Shown: positions 39,981 through 46,602 of the stretch, one piece after another
Layout of the letters: the number at the start of each line of letters is the position of its first letter
Position numbering within the stretch: the first letter of the stretch is position 1
From: Thiomonas sp.
GTDB lineage: Bacteria > Pseudomonadota > Gammaproteobacteria > Burkholderiales > Burkholderiaceae_C
Assembly (NCBI GenBank): GCA_023255715.1
Contig: JAGDVQ010000012.1
Location: 1-46,602 of the forward strand
DNA length: 46,602 nucleotides
Direction: 5' to 3'
The notes under the pieces: model-generated
What the model was told of the DNA's origin: nothing
The model's input: the letters and a program-made list of their open reading frames with translations, nothing else
Database searches by the model: none
Position numbers and translations under genes: made by a program

Positions 39981-41465
39981 ATGCAATCTCTTCCACTGCT
40001 CAGTCTGTCCATCTGGATTCCCATCGCCTTTGGTGTGGTGCTGCTGTTCGTCCAGGGCGAACATCGCGCCGGTGCCGCGCGCTGGCTCGCGTTGATCGGC
40101 GCGCTGATTTCCTTCCTGATCACCCTGCCATTGATCAGCGGGTTTGATGGTGCGCAGGCCGGCATGCAGTTCGTTGAATCCGTGCCCTGGATCCGACCGT
40201 TCAACATCAACTATGCCCTGGGCATCGACGGCGTTTCGCTCTGGTTCGTGCCCTTGACCGCCTTGATGACGGTGATCGTCGTGATCAGCGCCTGGGAGGT
40301 GATCAAGGACCGCGCCAATCTCTATCTCGGTGCCTTCCTCATTCTGTCCGGACTGATGATCGGCGTGTTTGCGGCCACCGACGCCCTGCTGTTCTATGTG
40401 TTCTTCGAGGCCACGCTGATCCCGATGTACCTCATCATCGGCATCTGGGGCGGGCCGCGCCGCGTCTACGCCGCGTTCAAGTTCTTTCTCTACACCTTGC
40501 TGGGCTCGCTGCTCATGCTGGTGGCGCTGATCTATCTCTATCTGCAGTCGGGTGGCAGCTTCGACATTGCCAACTGGTATCACGTCCCGCTGTCGATGAC
40601 CGCGCAGGTCTTCATCTTCATCGCGTTCTTCTTCGCCTTCGCCGTGAAGATCCCGATGTGGCCGGTGCACACCTGGCTGCCGGATGCGCACGTCGAAGCG
40701 CCCACCGGCGGCTCGGTCATTCTGGCAGCGATCATGCTCAAGCTCGGCGCCTACGGCTTCATCCGCTTTTCCCTGCCCATGCTGCCAGACGCCAGCCACG
40801 CGCTGGCGCCGGTGATGATCGCGCTGTCGCTGATCGCGGTCATCTACATCGGCTTTGTCGCTCTGGTGCAGGCCGACATGAAAAAGCTCGTGGCCTACTC
40901 GTCGATTGCGCACATGGGTTTTGTCACCCTGGGTTTTTTCCTGTTCTCCGACCTGGGCGTGCAGGGCGGCTTGGTGCAGATGATCTCGCACGGCTTCATT
41001 TCCGGCGCCATGTTCCTGACCATCGGGGTGCTGTATGACCGCATGCACACCCGTGAGATTGCCGACTATGGCGGGGTCACCAACACCATGCCCAAGTTCG
41101 CCGCGCTGGCTGTGCTGTTCGGCATGGCCAATGCAGGTTTGCCCGGCACCAGCGGTTTTGTCGGGGAGTGGATGGTGATTCTGGCTGCGGTGAAATTCAA
41201 TTTCTGGATTGGGCTGCTCGCTGCCACCACCTTGATCCTCGCCGCCAGCTATACCCTGTGGATGATCAAGCGGGTGTATTTCGGCCCGATCGGCAATGCC
41301 CATGTCGCTGCCCTGAAGGACATCGGCGCGCGGGAGTTCTTCATGCTGGCCGTCCTGGTGGGAGCAGTCCTCTGGATGGGCGTGTATCCCAAATTCTTCA
41401 CCGACCCAATGCAGGCCTCGGTGCAACATTTGCTGCAGTTTGCGGCGTCTTCCAAATTGCAGTGA
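39981..41465 (+). CDS. nuoM: NADH-quinone oxidoreductase subunit M
   Basis: A 494-residue antiporter-like proton-pumping subunit with about 14 helices. Motifs include FFEATLIPMYLIIGIWGG, AVKIPMWPVHTWLPDAHVEAPTGGS and MGFVTLGFFLF. The start at 39981 matches the family; the open frame extends far upstream within nuoL but is not coding there. nuoN follows after 11 bases. Confidence 0.98.
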   Translation: MQSLPLLSLSIWIPIAFGVVLLFVQGEHRAGAARWLALIGALISFLITLPLISGFDGAQAGMQFVESVPWIRPFNINYALGIDGVSLWFVPLTALMTVIVVISAWEVIKDRANLYLGAFLILSGLMIGVFAATDALLFYVFFEATLIPMYLIIGIWGGPRRVYAAFKFFLYTLLGSLLMLVALIYLYLQSGGSFDIANWYHVPLSMTAQVFIFIAFFFAFAVKIPMWPVHTWLPDAHVEAPTGGSVILAAIMLKLGAYGFIRFSLPMLPDASHALAPVMIALSLIAVIYIGFVALVQADMKKLVAYSSIAHMGFVTLGFFLFSDLGVQGGLVQMISHGFISGAMFLTIGVLYDRMHTREIADYGGVTNTMPKFAALAVLFGMANAGLPGTSGFVGEWMVILAAVKFNFWIGLLAATTLILAASYTLWMIKRVYFGPIGNAHVAALKDIGAREFFMLAVLVGAVLWMGVYPKFFTDPMQASVQHLLQFAASSKLQ

Positions 41466-41476
41466 CAACAACCGCC

Positions 41477-42943
41477 ATGAACTGGATCGCCATTTATCCG
41501 GAAATCTTCCTGCTCGTGCTGGCCTGCGTGGTCATGCTCGTTGACCTGTTCGTCAAAGACACGCAGCACCGCGTGAGTTACTGGATCACGCTGGTCGGTC
41601 TGGCTGCTCTGGGCGTGCTGTGCGGCCTGTACTACGCCTCGGGCATGCAGCAGCTGGCCATGGCGCGGGCCCTGATCGTCGATCCGATGGCCATGCTGCT
41701 CAAGCTGTTCACCGTGATCGCCACCGCCGTCACCCTGGTCTATTCGCGCCGCTACGCCCTGGATCGTGGCATGTGGGGCGGTGAGCTGTTCAGCCTCGTG
41801 TTGCTGTCGCTGCTCGGGCAGTTCATCATGATCTCGGGCAACAATCTGCTGACCATTTATCTGGGGCTGGAGTTGCTTTCGCTCGCGCTCTACGCGCTGG
41901 TCGCACTGCGCCGTGACCATACCCAGTCCACCGAAGCAGCGATGAAGTATTTCGTCCTCGGTGCGCTGGCATCGGGCTTTCTGCTCTACGGCATGTCCAT
42001 GCTGTACGGCGCCACCGGATCGCTCGATCTGGTGACCATCTTCCGCATGATCGCGGTCGAGCCGATCAACCGCGCGGTGCTGGTGCTTGGCGTGGTGTTC
42101 ATCGTCGCCGGTCTGGCGTTCAAGCTCGGTGCGGTGCCGTTCCACATGTGGATTCCCGACGTCTATCAGGGGGCGCCCACTGCCGTGGTGCTGATGGTGG
42201 GGGCAGCGCCCAAGCTGGCGGCCTTCGCCATGGCCATCCGTCTGCTGGTGGAAGGCATGTTCCCGCTGGCGATGGACTGGCAGGGCATGCTGGTGGTGCT
42301 GGCGGTGCTGTCCATCGGCCTGGGCAATCTGGCAGCCATTGCGCAGACCAATCTGAAGCGCATGCTGGCCTATTCGACCATTGCGCAGGTCGGCTTTGTG
42401 CTGCTTGCGCTGCTGTCGGGCATGCTCAACGGCAACGGGCTGTCGGCATCCACAGCCTACAGCGGCGCGATGTTCTACATGGTCATCTATGTGCTGACCA
42501 CCCTGGGCACTTTCGGCGTCATTCTGCTGCTGGCACGCGAAGGCTTCGAGGCCGAGGACATTCGCGACTTCGCAGGGCTTGCCAAGACAGACCCCTGGAT
42601 GGCAGGTGTCATGACCTTTCTCTTATTCTCGCTGGCTGGCATTCCGCCCTTCGCCGGTTTTTATGCCAAGCTCGAAGTGCTCACCATTCTGTTGAACACC
42701 GGGCGGGTCTGGCTGGTGGTGTACGCGGTGATTCTGTCGGTCATCGGGGCGTTCTATTACATCCGCATGGTCAAGGTCATGTATTTCGATGCTCCCACGG
42801 CGCTGTCGGCCAGTCGTGCTGCGGGCGCGGGTGGTGCACGCGCGCTGCTCTCGCTCAATGGGCTGGCCGTTCTGGCGCTCGGATTGATGCCCGGTGGACT
42901 GATGACCCTGTGTTATCAGGCCATTGCCAATACCCTGCATTGA
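41477..42943 (+). CDS. nuoN: NADH-quinone oxidoreductase subunit N
   Basis: A 488-residue antiporter-like subunit, the last nuo gene. Motifs include LGLELLSLALYALVALRR, the conserved lysine region AFKLGAVPFHMWIPDVYQGAPT, and LKRMLAYSTIAQVGFVLLAL. The start at 41477 is the family start. The DUF2818 gene follows after 12 bases, so the operon continues past complex I. Confidence 0.98.
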   Translation: MNWIAIYPEIFLLVLACVVMLVDLFVKDTQHRVSYWITLVGLAALGVLCGLYYASGMQQLAMARALIVDPMAMLLKLFTVIATAVTLVYSRRYALDRGMWGGELFSLVLLSLLGQFIMISGNNLLTIYLGLELLSLALYALVALRRDHTQSTEAAMKYFVLGALASGFLLYGMSMLYGATGSLDLVTIFRMIAVEPINRAVLVLGVVFIVAGLAFKLGAVPFHMWIPDVYQGAPTAVVLMVGAAPKLAAFAMAIRLLVEGMFPLAMDWQGMLVVLAVLSIGLGNLAAIAQTNLKRMLAYSTIAQVGFVLLALLSGMLNGNGLSASTAYSGAMFYMVIYVLTTLGTFGVILLLAREGFEAEDIRDFAGLAKTDPWMAGVMTFLLFSLAGIPPFAGFYAKLEVLTILLNTGRVWLVVYAVILSVIGAFYYIRMVKVMYFDAPTALSASRAAGAGGARALLSLNGLAVLALGLMPGGLMTLCYQAIANTLH

Positions 42944-42955
42944 AAGGAATTTGTC

Positions 42956-43273
42956 GTGCAAACTTCCGCCGTCTGGCTGGTCATCGTGCTGGCATTCGTT
43001 GCCGCCAATCTGCCGTTTGTGTCCAACCGGTTTTTTCTCGTGTTCCCGCTGAAAAAGACGCCCAAGTCGATCTGGTTGCGACTGGCTGAGCTGCTGATCC
43101 TGTTCTTCGTCGTCGGCTTCATCGGCCGTGCGCTGGAGGCGCGGATCGGGCAGAACTATCCGCAGCAATGGGAGTTCTACGCCGTATCGCTCGCCATGTT
43201 CCTGGTGCTTGCCTTTCCGGGCTATGTGCTGCGCTACATGGTCAAGCGCCACCCGGCTCCGAGTCGCGCATGA
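42956..43273 (+). CDS. DUF2818-family small membrane protein
   Basis: A 105-residue protein with three predicted membrane segments (about residues 5-22, 43-60 and 74-93). It matches the DUF2818 family, which typically follows nuoN in betaproteobacteria. Its role is unknown; the constant position suggests a part in assembly or stability of complex I, but this is inference. It uses GTG 42956 with AAAGGAA upstream, and its stop overlaps the next start by four bases (ATGA). Confidence 0.85.
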   Translation: MQTSAVWLVIVLAFVAANLPFVSNRFFLVFPLKKTPKSIWLRLAELLILFFVVGFIGRALEARIGQNYPQQWEFYAVSLAMFLVLAFPGYVLRYMVKRHPAPSRA

Positions 43274-43869
43274 GCAGCGATCCGGCGCGCGTGCCGCAGG
43301 CTGCGGCCTTGCGCGAACACACGCTCGACAGCGAGATGGTGTTTCGCGGCACCTTTCTCAACATCTCGCGCGATCTGGTGCGGCTGGCCAATGGCGCGCA
43401 GGTGACGCGCGAATACATCCGTCATTCCGGTGCGGTGATGATCATTCCCCTGCTGGACAACGGCAATGTGCTGATGGAGCGCCAGTTCCGCACGCCGATG
43501 CAGCGGGTGATGGTGGAGTTTCCTGCGGGCAAGCTCGATGCAGGCGAGGGCTGGCTGGCCTGCGCGCAGCGCGAACTGCGTGAGGAAACTGGCTACAGCG
43601 CCAGGCAATGGGCCTACATCGGCCCGATCAACAACGCCATTTCCTATTCCGATGAAACCATCCATCTCGCGTTCGCGCGCGGTCTGGTCGCCGGGGCGCA
43701 GTCGCTCGACGACAACGAGTTGCTCGATGTGTTCGAGGCCAACCCGCGCGACACCCTGAACTGGGTGCGCAATGGCCAGATCACCGACGTCAAGACCGTG
43801 ATCGGCGCCTTCTGGCTGGAAAAACTGCTGGACGGCGCCTGGAGCTTCGACTGGCAGGACGTGGCCTGA
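43270..43869 (+). CDS. Nudix hydrolase, probable ADP-ribose pyrophosphatase
   Basis: A 199-residue Nudix protein. The Nudix box is complete, running from the glycine of AGKLDAGE to REETGY. The region before it (VLMERQFRTPMQRVMVEFPAG) resembles ADP-ribose/ADP-sugar pyrophosphatases of the NudF type. Such enzymes split ADP-ribose to AMP and ribose 5-phosphate. The start at 43270 overlaps the DUF2818 stop by four bases, so it is translated with the end of the nuo operon. The exact substrate is inferred from the subfamily. Confidence 0.9.
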   Translation: MSSDPARVPQAAALREHTLDSEMVFRGTFLNISRDLVRLANGAQVTREYIRHSGAVMIIPLLDNGNVLMERQFRTPMQRVMVEFPAGKLDAGEGWLACAQRELREETGYSARQWAYIGPINNAISYSDETIHLAFARGLVAGAQSLDDNELLDVFEANPRDTLNWVRNGQITDVKTVIGAFWLEKLLDGAWSFDWQDVA

Positions 43870-43878
43870 CGCAGCGCT

Positions 43879-44943
43879 TCAAATGCGTCGCTGCACCAGC
43901 AGGCGATAGGCCAGCAGATAGAGGGTGACGAAGGCCACGCAGCACAGCATGAGCATCGGCGTGCTGCTCCACCACAGCATCGCCGGCCCCACACTGAACG
44001 CGGCGACCGCCCAGAGATAGGGCGAAGTGGCGGCGTTGCGCCGCTGCCGTGGGTCGGGGTGGTCGTCATGGTCGAGCAGGCGGGTCAGCCGCCAGTACAC
44101 CAGATGATGCAGATGCAGCGTGTCGGGCGCGGTGCCCGCGCGCTGCCGGAACTTGCGTCGCCACAGCGAATACAACAATTCCCACACCGGATACATCAGC
44201 ACCATCAGCGCGAACCAGGGCGAGACGGCCGGGTTGCGCGCAACCAGCAGCACGCTCAGCAGCGCCATCCAGAAGCCGAGCAGATAGGCACCGGTATCGC
44301 CCAAAAAAATCTGCCCGCGTGGCCAGTTCCAGAACAGAAAGCCCAGCAGCGCCCCGATCGCGGCGAGGCTGAGTGCCATGATCTGCACATCGCTGACCTT
44401 GAACGCCACATAGCCGATGGCGCCGAAGATCATGAAGCTCACCATCCCCGCCAGGCCGTTGTAGCCGTCGATCATGTTGACTGCATGCGGCATGGCGCTG
44501 ATGGCCACCAGTGCAATCAGCCAACCCAGAACTGGCCAGGTCTGCAGCCACGCATCGACCGGCCACAGGCCGATGCGATGCACGCTGGCGCCCAGCAGCC
44601 AGACCGCCAGTGCGGCCGCAAGCACCGTGGCCGACGCCCGCCACAACGGCGGCACATGCCGCCGCAGATCTTCGATGATGCCGGCCAGCAGCACGGGCAG
44701 ACTGGCAACGGCCAGCAGCCCGGTATCGGGCGCGGTGACATAGGACAGGTGCATCAGCCACAGAATGCCGAGCATCATGCCCAGCGCCATCGCAAAGCCG
44801 CCGGTGCGCGGGGTCGGGTGGCGATGCCATTTCTGCACACCGGCGGTTTCGTCCAGGCCGAAGTGCTTGCGCCGCCCCAGCACGATGAGCGCAGCGCATC
44901 CGAGCCAGCAGAGCAGGGCAGACAGGGCGGTGGCGTGGAGCAT
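43879..44943 (-). CDS. Glycosyltransferase family 4, WecA/MraY-like polyprenyl-phosphate sugar-phosphate transferase
   Basis: A 354-residue membrane protein with about ten helices. It has the family motifs RHPTPRTGGFAMALG, LAGIIEDLRRHVPP (the position of the usual acidic pair), NMIDGYNGLAGM, FLGDTGAYLLGF and the histidine motif LHLHHL. Such enzymes move a sugar phosphate from a UDP-sugar to undecaprenyl phosphate at the inner membrane for O-antigen or other envelope glycans. The donor sugar cannot be told. The start at 44943 puts a membrane helix first. No other glycan genes are visible nearby. It converges on the Nudix gene. Confidence 0.87.
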   Translation of the reverse strand: MLHATALSALLCWLGCAALIVLGRRKHFGLDETAGVQKWHRHPTPRTGGFAMALGMMLGILWLMHLSYVTAPDTGLLAVASLPVLLAGIIEDLRRHVPPLWRASATVLAAALAVWLLGASVHRIGLWPVDAWLQTWPVLGWLIALVAISAMPHAVNMIDGYNGLAGMVSFMIFGAIGYVAFKVSDVQIMALSLAAIGALLGFLFWNWPRGQIFLGDTGAYLLGFWMALLSVLLVARNPAVSPWFALMVLMYPVWELLYSLWRRKFRQRAGTAPDTLHLHHLVYWRLTRLLDHDDHPDPRQRRNAATSPYLWAVAAFSVGPAMLWWSSTPMLMLCCVAFVTLYLLAYRLLVQRRI

Positions 44944-45053
44944 GGAGAACGTGAACCGAGTGAAGCTGCAATTGTGCCTTGCGCAAGCGGCGCAGCCCGC
45001 TTTTTGCCCGAGGCCACGGCGCTTGCTTGCGGCCTCACCTACACTGCACTTCC

Positions 45054-46322
45054 ATGTCCACATCGTTTTCCTGGCCCTTCGAACTGCTCATCGGTTGGCG
45101 CTATACCCGCAGCGGGCGGCGCAGCCGGCGCAATGGCTTCATCTCGTTCATCTCGGCGGTGTCGGTCGGCGGCATTGCGCTCGGGGTAGCTGCGCTGATC
45201 GTGGTCATTTCGGTGATGAACGGGTTTCAGAAGGAAGTGCGCGACCGCATGCTCAACGTCATTCCGCACATCCAGATCTTCAATGTCAATGGACAGGCGC
45301 TGCCCGACTGGCGCCAGGTCGCGCAGCAGGTGCAGCGCAATCCGGCGGTCACCGGCGTGGCGCCGTTCGTCCAGGGGCAGGCGCTCGTGGCGCAGGGCAG
45401 CCAGTTGCAGGGCGTGCTGGTCTGGGGGGTGGAGCCGGGCGAAGAAACCCGGGTCTCGCAGATTCCCGAGCACATGGTGGCGGGGAGTCTGACCGCGCTC
45501 AAGCCGGGCGACTTCGGCGTGGTGCTCGGCAATGAACTGGCCAACGCGCTCGGGGTGACGCTGGGCGACCAGATCACCATGGTCGTGCCCAGCGGTTCGA
45601 TCACCCCGGCGGGCATGATTCCGCGCCTGCGCACCCTGCGGGTGGTGGGCATTTTCGATGTCGGGCATTACGAATACGACAGCACGCTGGCGCTGGTCAA
45701 TCTGCAGGATGCCAGCGCGCTGTTCCGCACCGGCGGCCCGACCGGACTGCGGGTGCAGACCCGCAACATGAACGACGCGCCGCAGATCGCGCAAGACCTG
45801 CAGCGCGTGCTGCCGCCCAGCCTCGTGGCGCAGCCGTGGACCGAGCAGAACCGCACCTGGTTCGAAGCCGTGGTGATCGAAAAGCGCATGATGTTCATCA
45901 TCCTGACCATGATCGTCGCGGTGGCAGCGTTCAATCTGGTCTCCACCCTGGTGATGACGGTCACCGACAAGCTGGCCGACATCGCCATCCTGCGCACCCA
46001 GGGCGCAAGCCCCGGCTCGATCATGTCCATCTTTCTGCTGCAGGGGGCGGTCACCGGCTTTCTCGGCACCTTCGCCGGGGTGGCGCTGGGCTGTCTGATC
46101 GCGTTCAACCTCGACCCCATTGTGTCGTTTCTCGAAGCCGTGCTGCACACCCAGTTCCTGCCGCGCAGCGTGTACCTGATCCACACCATGCCCAGCGACC
46201 CGCGCTTTTCCGACATCGCCACCATCACCGTTGCTTCGCTGGTGCTGTCGCTGCTGGCCACGCTCTACCCCAGCTGGAGCGCGTCGCGGGTGCAGCCAGC
46301 GCAGGCGCTGCGCTACGAGTAG
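45054..46322 (+). CDS. Lipoprotein-releasing ABC transporter permease (LolC/LolE family)
   Basis: A 422-residue inner-membrane permease of the LolCDE system, which extracts lipoproteins for delivery to the outer membrane. It has an N-terminal membrane helix after the motif RRNGFISFISAVSVGGIALGVAALI, a large periplasmic MacB-like domain, and three C-terminal FtsX-type helices ending in LYPSWSASRVQPAQALRYE. The length is right for LolC or LolE. The start at 45054 is the family start. The next gene is not the ATPase lolD, at least not in the 280 bases remaining. Confidence 0.93.
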   Translation: MSTSFSWPFELLIGWRYTRSGRRSRRNGFISFISAVSVGGIALGVAALIVVISVMNGFQKEVRDRMLNVIPHIQIFNVNGQALPDWRQVAQQVQRNPAVTGVAPFVQGQALVAQGSQLQGVLVWGVEPGEETRVSQIPEHMVAGSLTALKPGDFGVVLGNELANALGVTLGDQITMVVPSGSITPAGMIPRLRTLRVVGIFDVGHYEYDSTLALVNLQDASALFRTGGPTGLRVQTRNMNDAPQIAQDLQRVLPPSLVAQPWTEQNRTWFEAVVIEKRMMFIILTMIVAVAAFNLVSTLVMTVTDKLADIAILRTQGASPGSIMSIFLLQGAVTGFLGTFAGVALGCLIAFNLDPIVSFLEAVLHTQFLPRSVYLIHTMPSDPRFSDIATITVASLVLSLLATLYPSWSASRVQPAQALRYE

Positions 46323-46342
46323 AGCTATCCATCGTTTCTGCC

Positions 46343-46602
46343 ATGCATCAGCTGCTGCTGTTCGACCTGCCGACCACCTCGCCCGCGTTTGCCCAGTTGC
46401 TCGCGCAACCCGGGCTGCCTGCCACGGCCGCGCTGTGCCGTCAGTCCGTGGTGCTGGAGCAGGAAGCGCCGCGCGAGGATGCGCAGGCCGCCTGGCTGAC
46501 CCCGGCGGAACGCTGGCTGTTGCACGCCCTGCACCTGGAGGGCGCCGAGGCTGAGCAGGCGCCCTGGGCGCGACTGGCCGCGCTGGCCGATGGCGTGGCG
46601 GG
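46343..46602 (+). CDS. Unrecognised protein, 5' part only, cut by window end
   Basis: An open frame of 86 codons from ATG 46343, 20 bases after the permease gene, still open at the window edge. It begins MHQLLLFDLPTTSPAFAQLL and has an alanine/leucine-rich composition with the segment LTPAERWLLHALHLEG. There is no Walker A motif, so it is not lolD. The pattern weakly recalls the N-termini of RpfE-like or phosphoglycerate mutase-like proteins seen near lolC and recJ in betaproteobacteria, but I cannot confirm this. Confidence 0.55.
   Translation, partial: MHQLLLFDLPTTSPAFAQLLAQPGLPATAALCRQSVVLEQEAPREDAQAAWLTPAERWLLHALHLEGAEAEQAPWARLAALADGVA

Noticed and set aside
38077-39996. A 639-codon minus-strand frame opposite nuoL
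   Set aside because: Antisense shadow of a membrane protein gene; the product is an improbable His/Gln/Asp-rich sequence without motifs.
44150-44480. Asn in NMIDGYNGLAGM of the WecA/MraY-like enzyme as a sign of inactivity
   Set aside because: As far as I recall this variant is common in a subgroup of the family, and the other motifs are intact.

Overview
The window reads as a chromosomal segment of a sulfur-oxidising betaproteobacterium (Burkholderiales). Three things support this: a Sox thiosulfate-oxidation cluster in the order soxD-Y-Z-A-X-B, a complete 14-gene nuo operon followed by a DUF2818 gene, and typical betaproteobacterial neighbourhoods (pyrG-kdsA-DUF1330-eno-ftsB, aat-bpt, rpsO-pnp, tpiA-secG-tRNA-Leu-nuo). 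A Thiomonas-like organism is my best guess, but that is inference from gene order and protein style. No phage, insertion sequence, CRISPR array or plasmid function was seen.

Layout. 1-4.8 kb: end of the sox cluster (3' part of soxD, then soxY, Z, A, X, B), with hairpins after soxZ, soxX and soxB; parts of this block are visibly more AT-rich than the rest. 5.0-6.3 kb: a PBP7-type endopeptidase with a long basic linker. 6.4-9.5 kb: an IclR-family regulator divergent from lutA-lutB (lactate oxidation), with no lutC. 9.5-12.5 kb: aat-bpt (N-degron tagging), a gamma-carbonic anhydrase-like protein and Hsp33. 12.5-18.6 kb, minus strand: rpsU, yqeY, an alpha/beta hydrolase, pyrG, kdsA, a DUF1330 gene, eno and ftsB. 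18.8-22.4 kb: a flavoprotein, tsaD (broken by a frameshift in this sequence), a metallophosphoesterase and a small heat-shock protein. 22.7-27.6 kb: rpsO, pnp, a quinone oxidoreductase, tpiA and secG. 28.0-43.9 kb: tRNA-Leu(GAG), nuoA-N, DUF2818 and a Nudix hydrolase. 43.9-46.6 kb: a WecA/MraY-like transferase, LolC/E, and the start of an unrecognised gene cut by the window edge.

Functionally, Sox proteins in the periplasm oxidise thiosulfate to sulfate and pass electrons to cytochromes, LutAB oxidises lactate, and NADH enters the chain at complex I. Most of the rest is housekeeping: translation, glycolysis, CTP and Kdo synthesis, protein export and stress protection.

I did not find a clearly new multi-gene system. 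The observations most worth checking are the tsaD frameshift, a 25-base-pair stem-loop in the pnp leader (probably an RNase III target), hairpins dividing the sox cluster, a 10-bp inverted repeat between iclR and lutA, the missing lutC, an operator-like dyad inside the rpsU promoter, and a cluster of competing hairpins between the metallophosphoesterase and hsp20.
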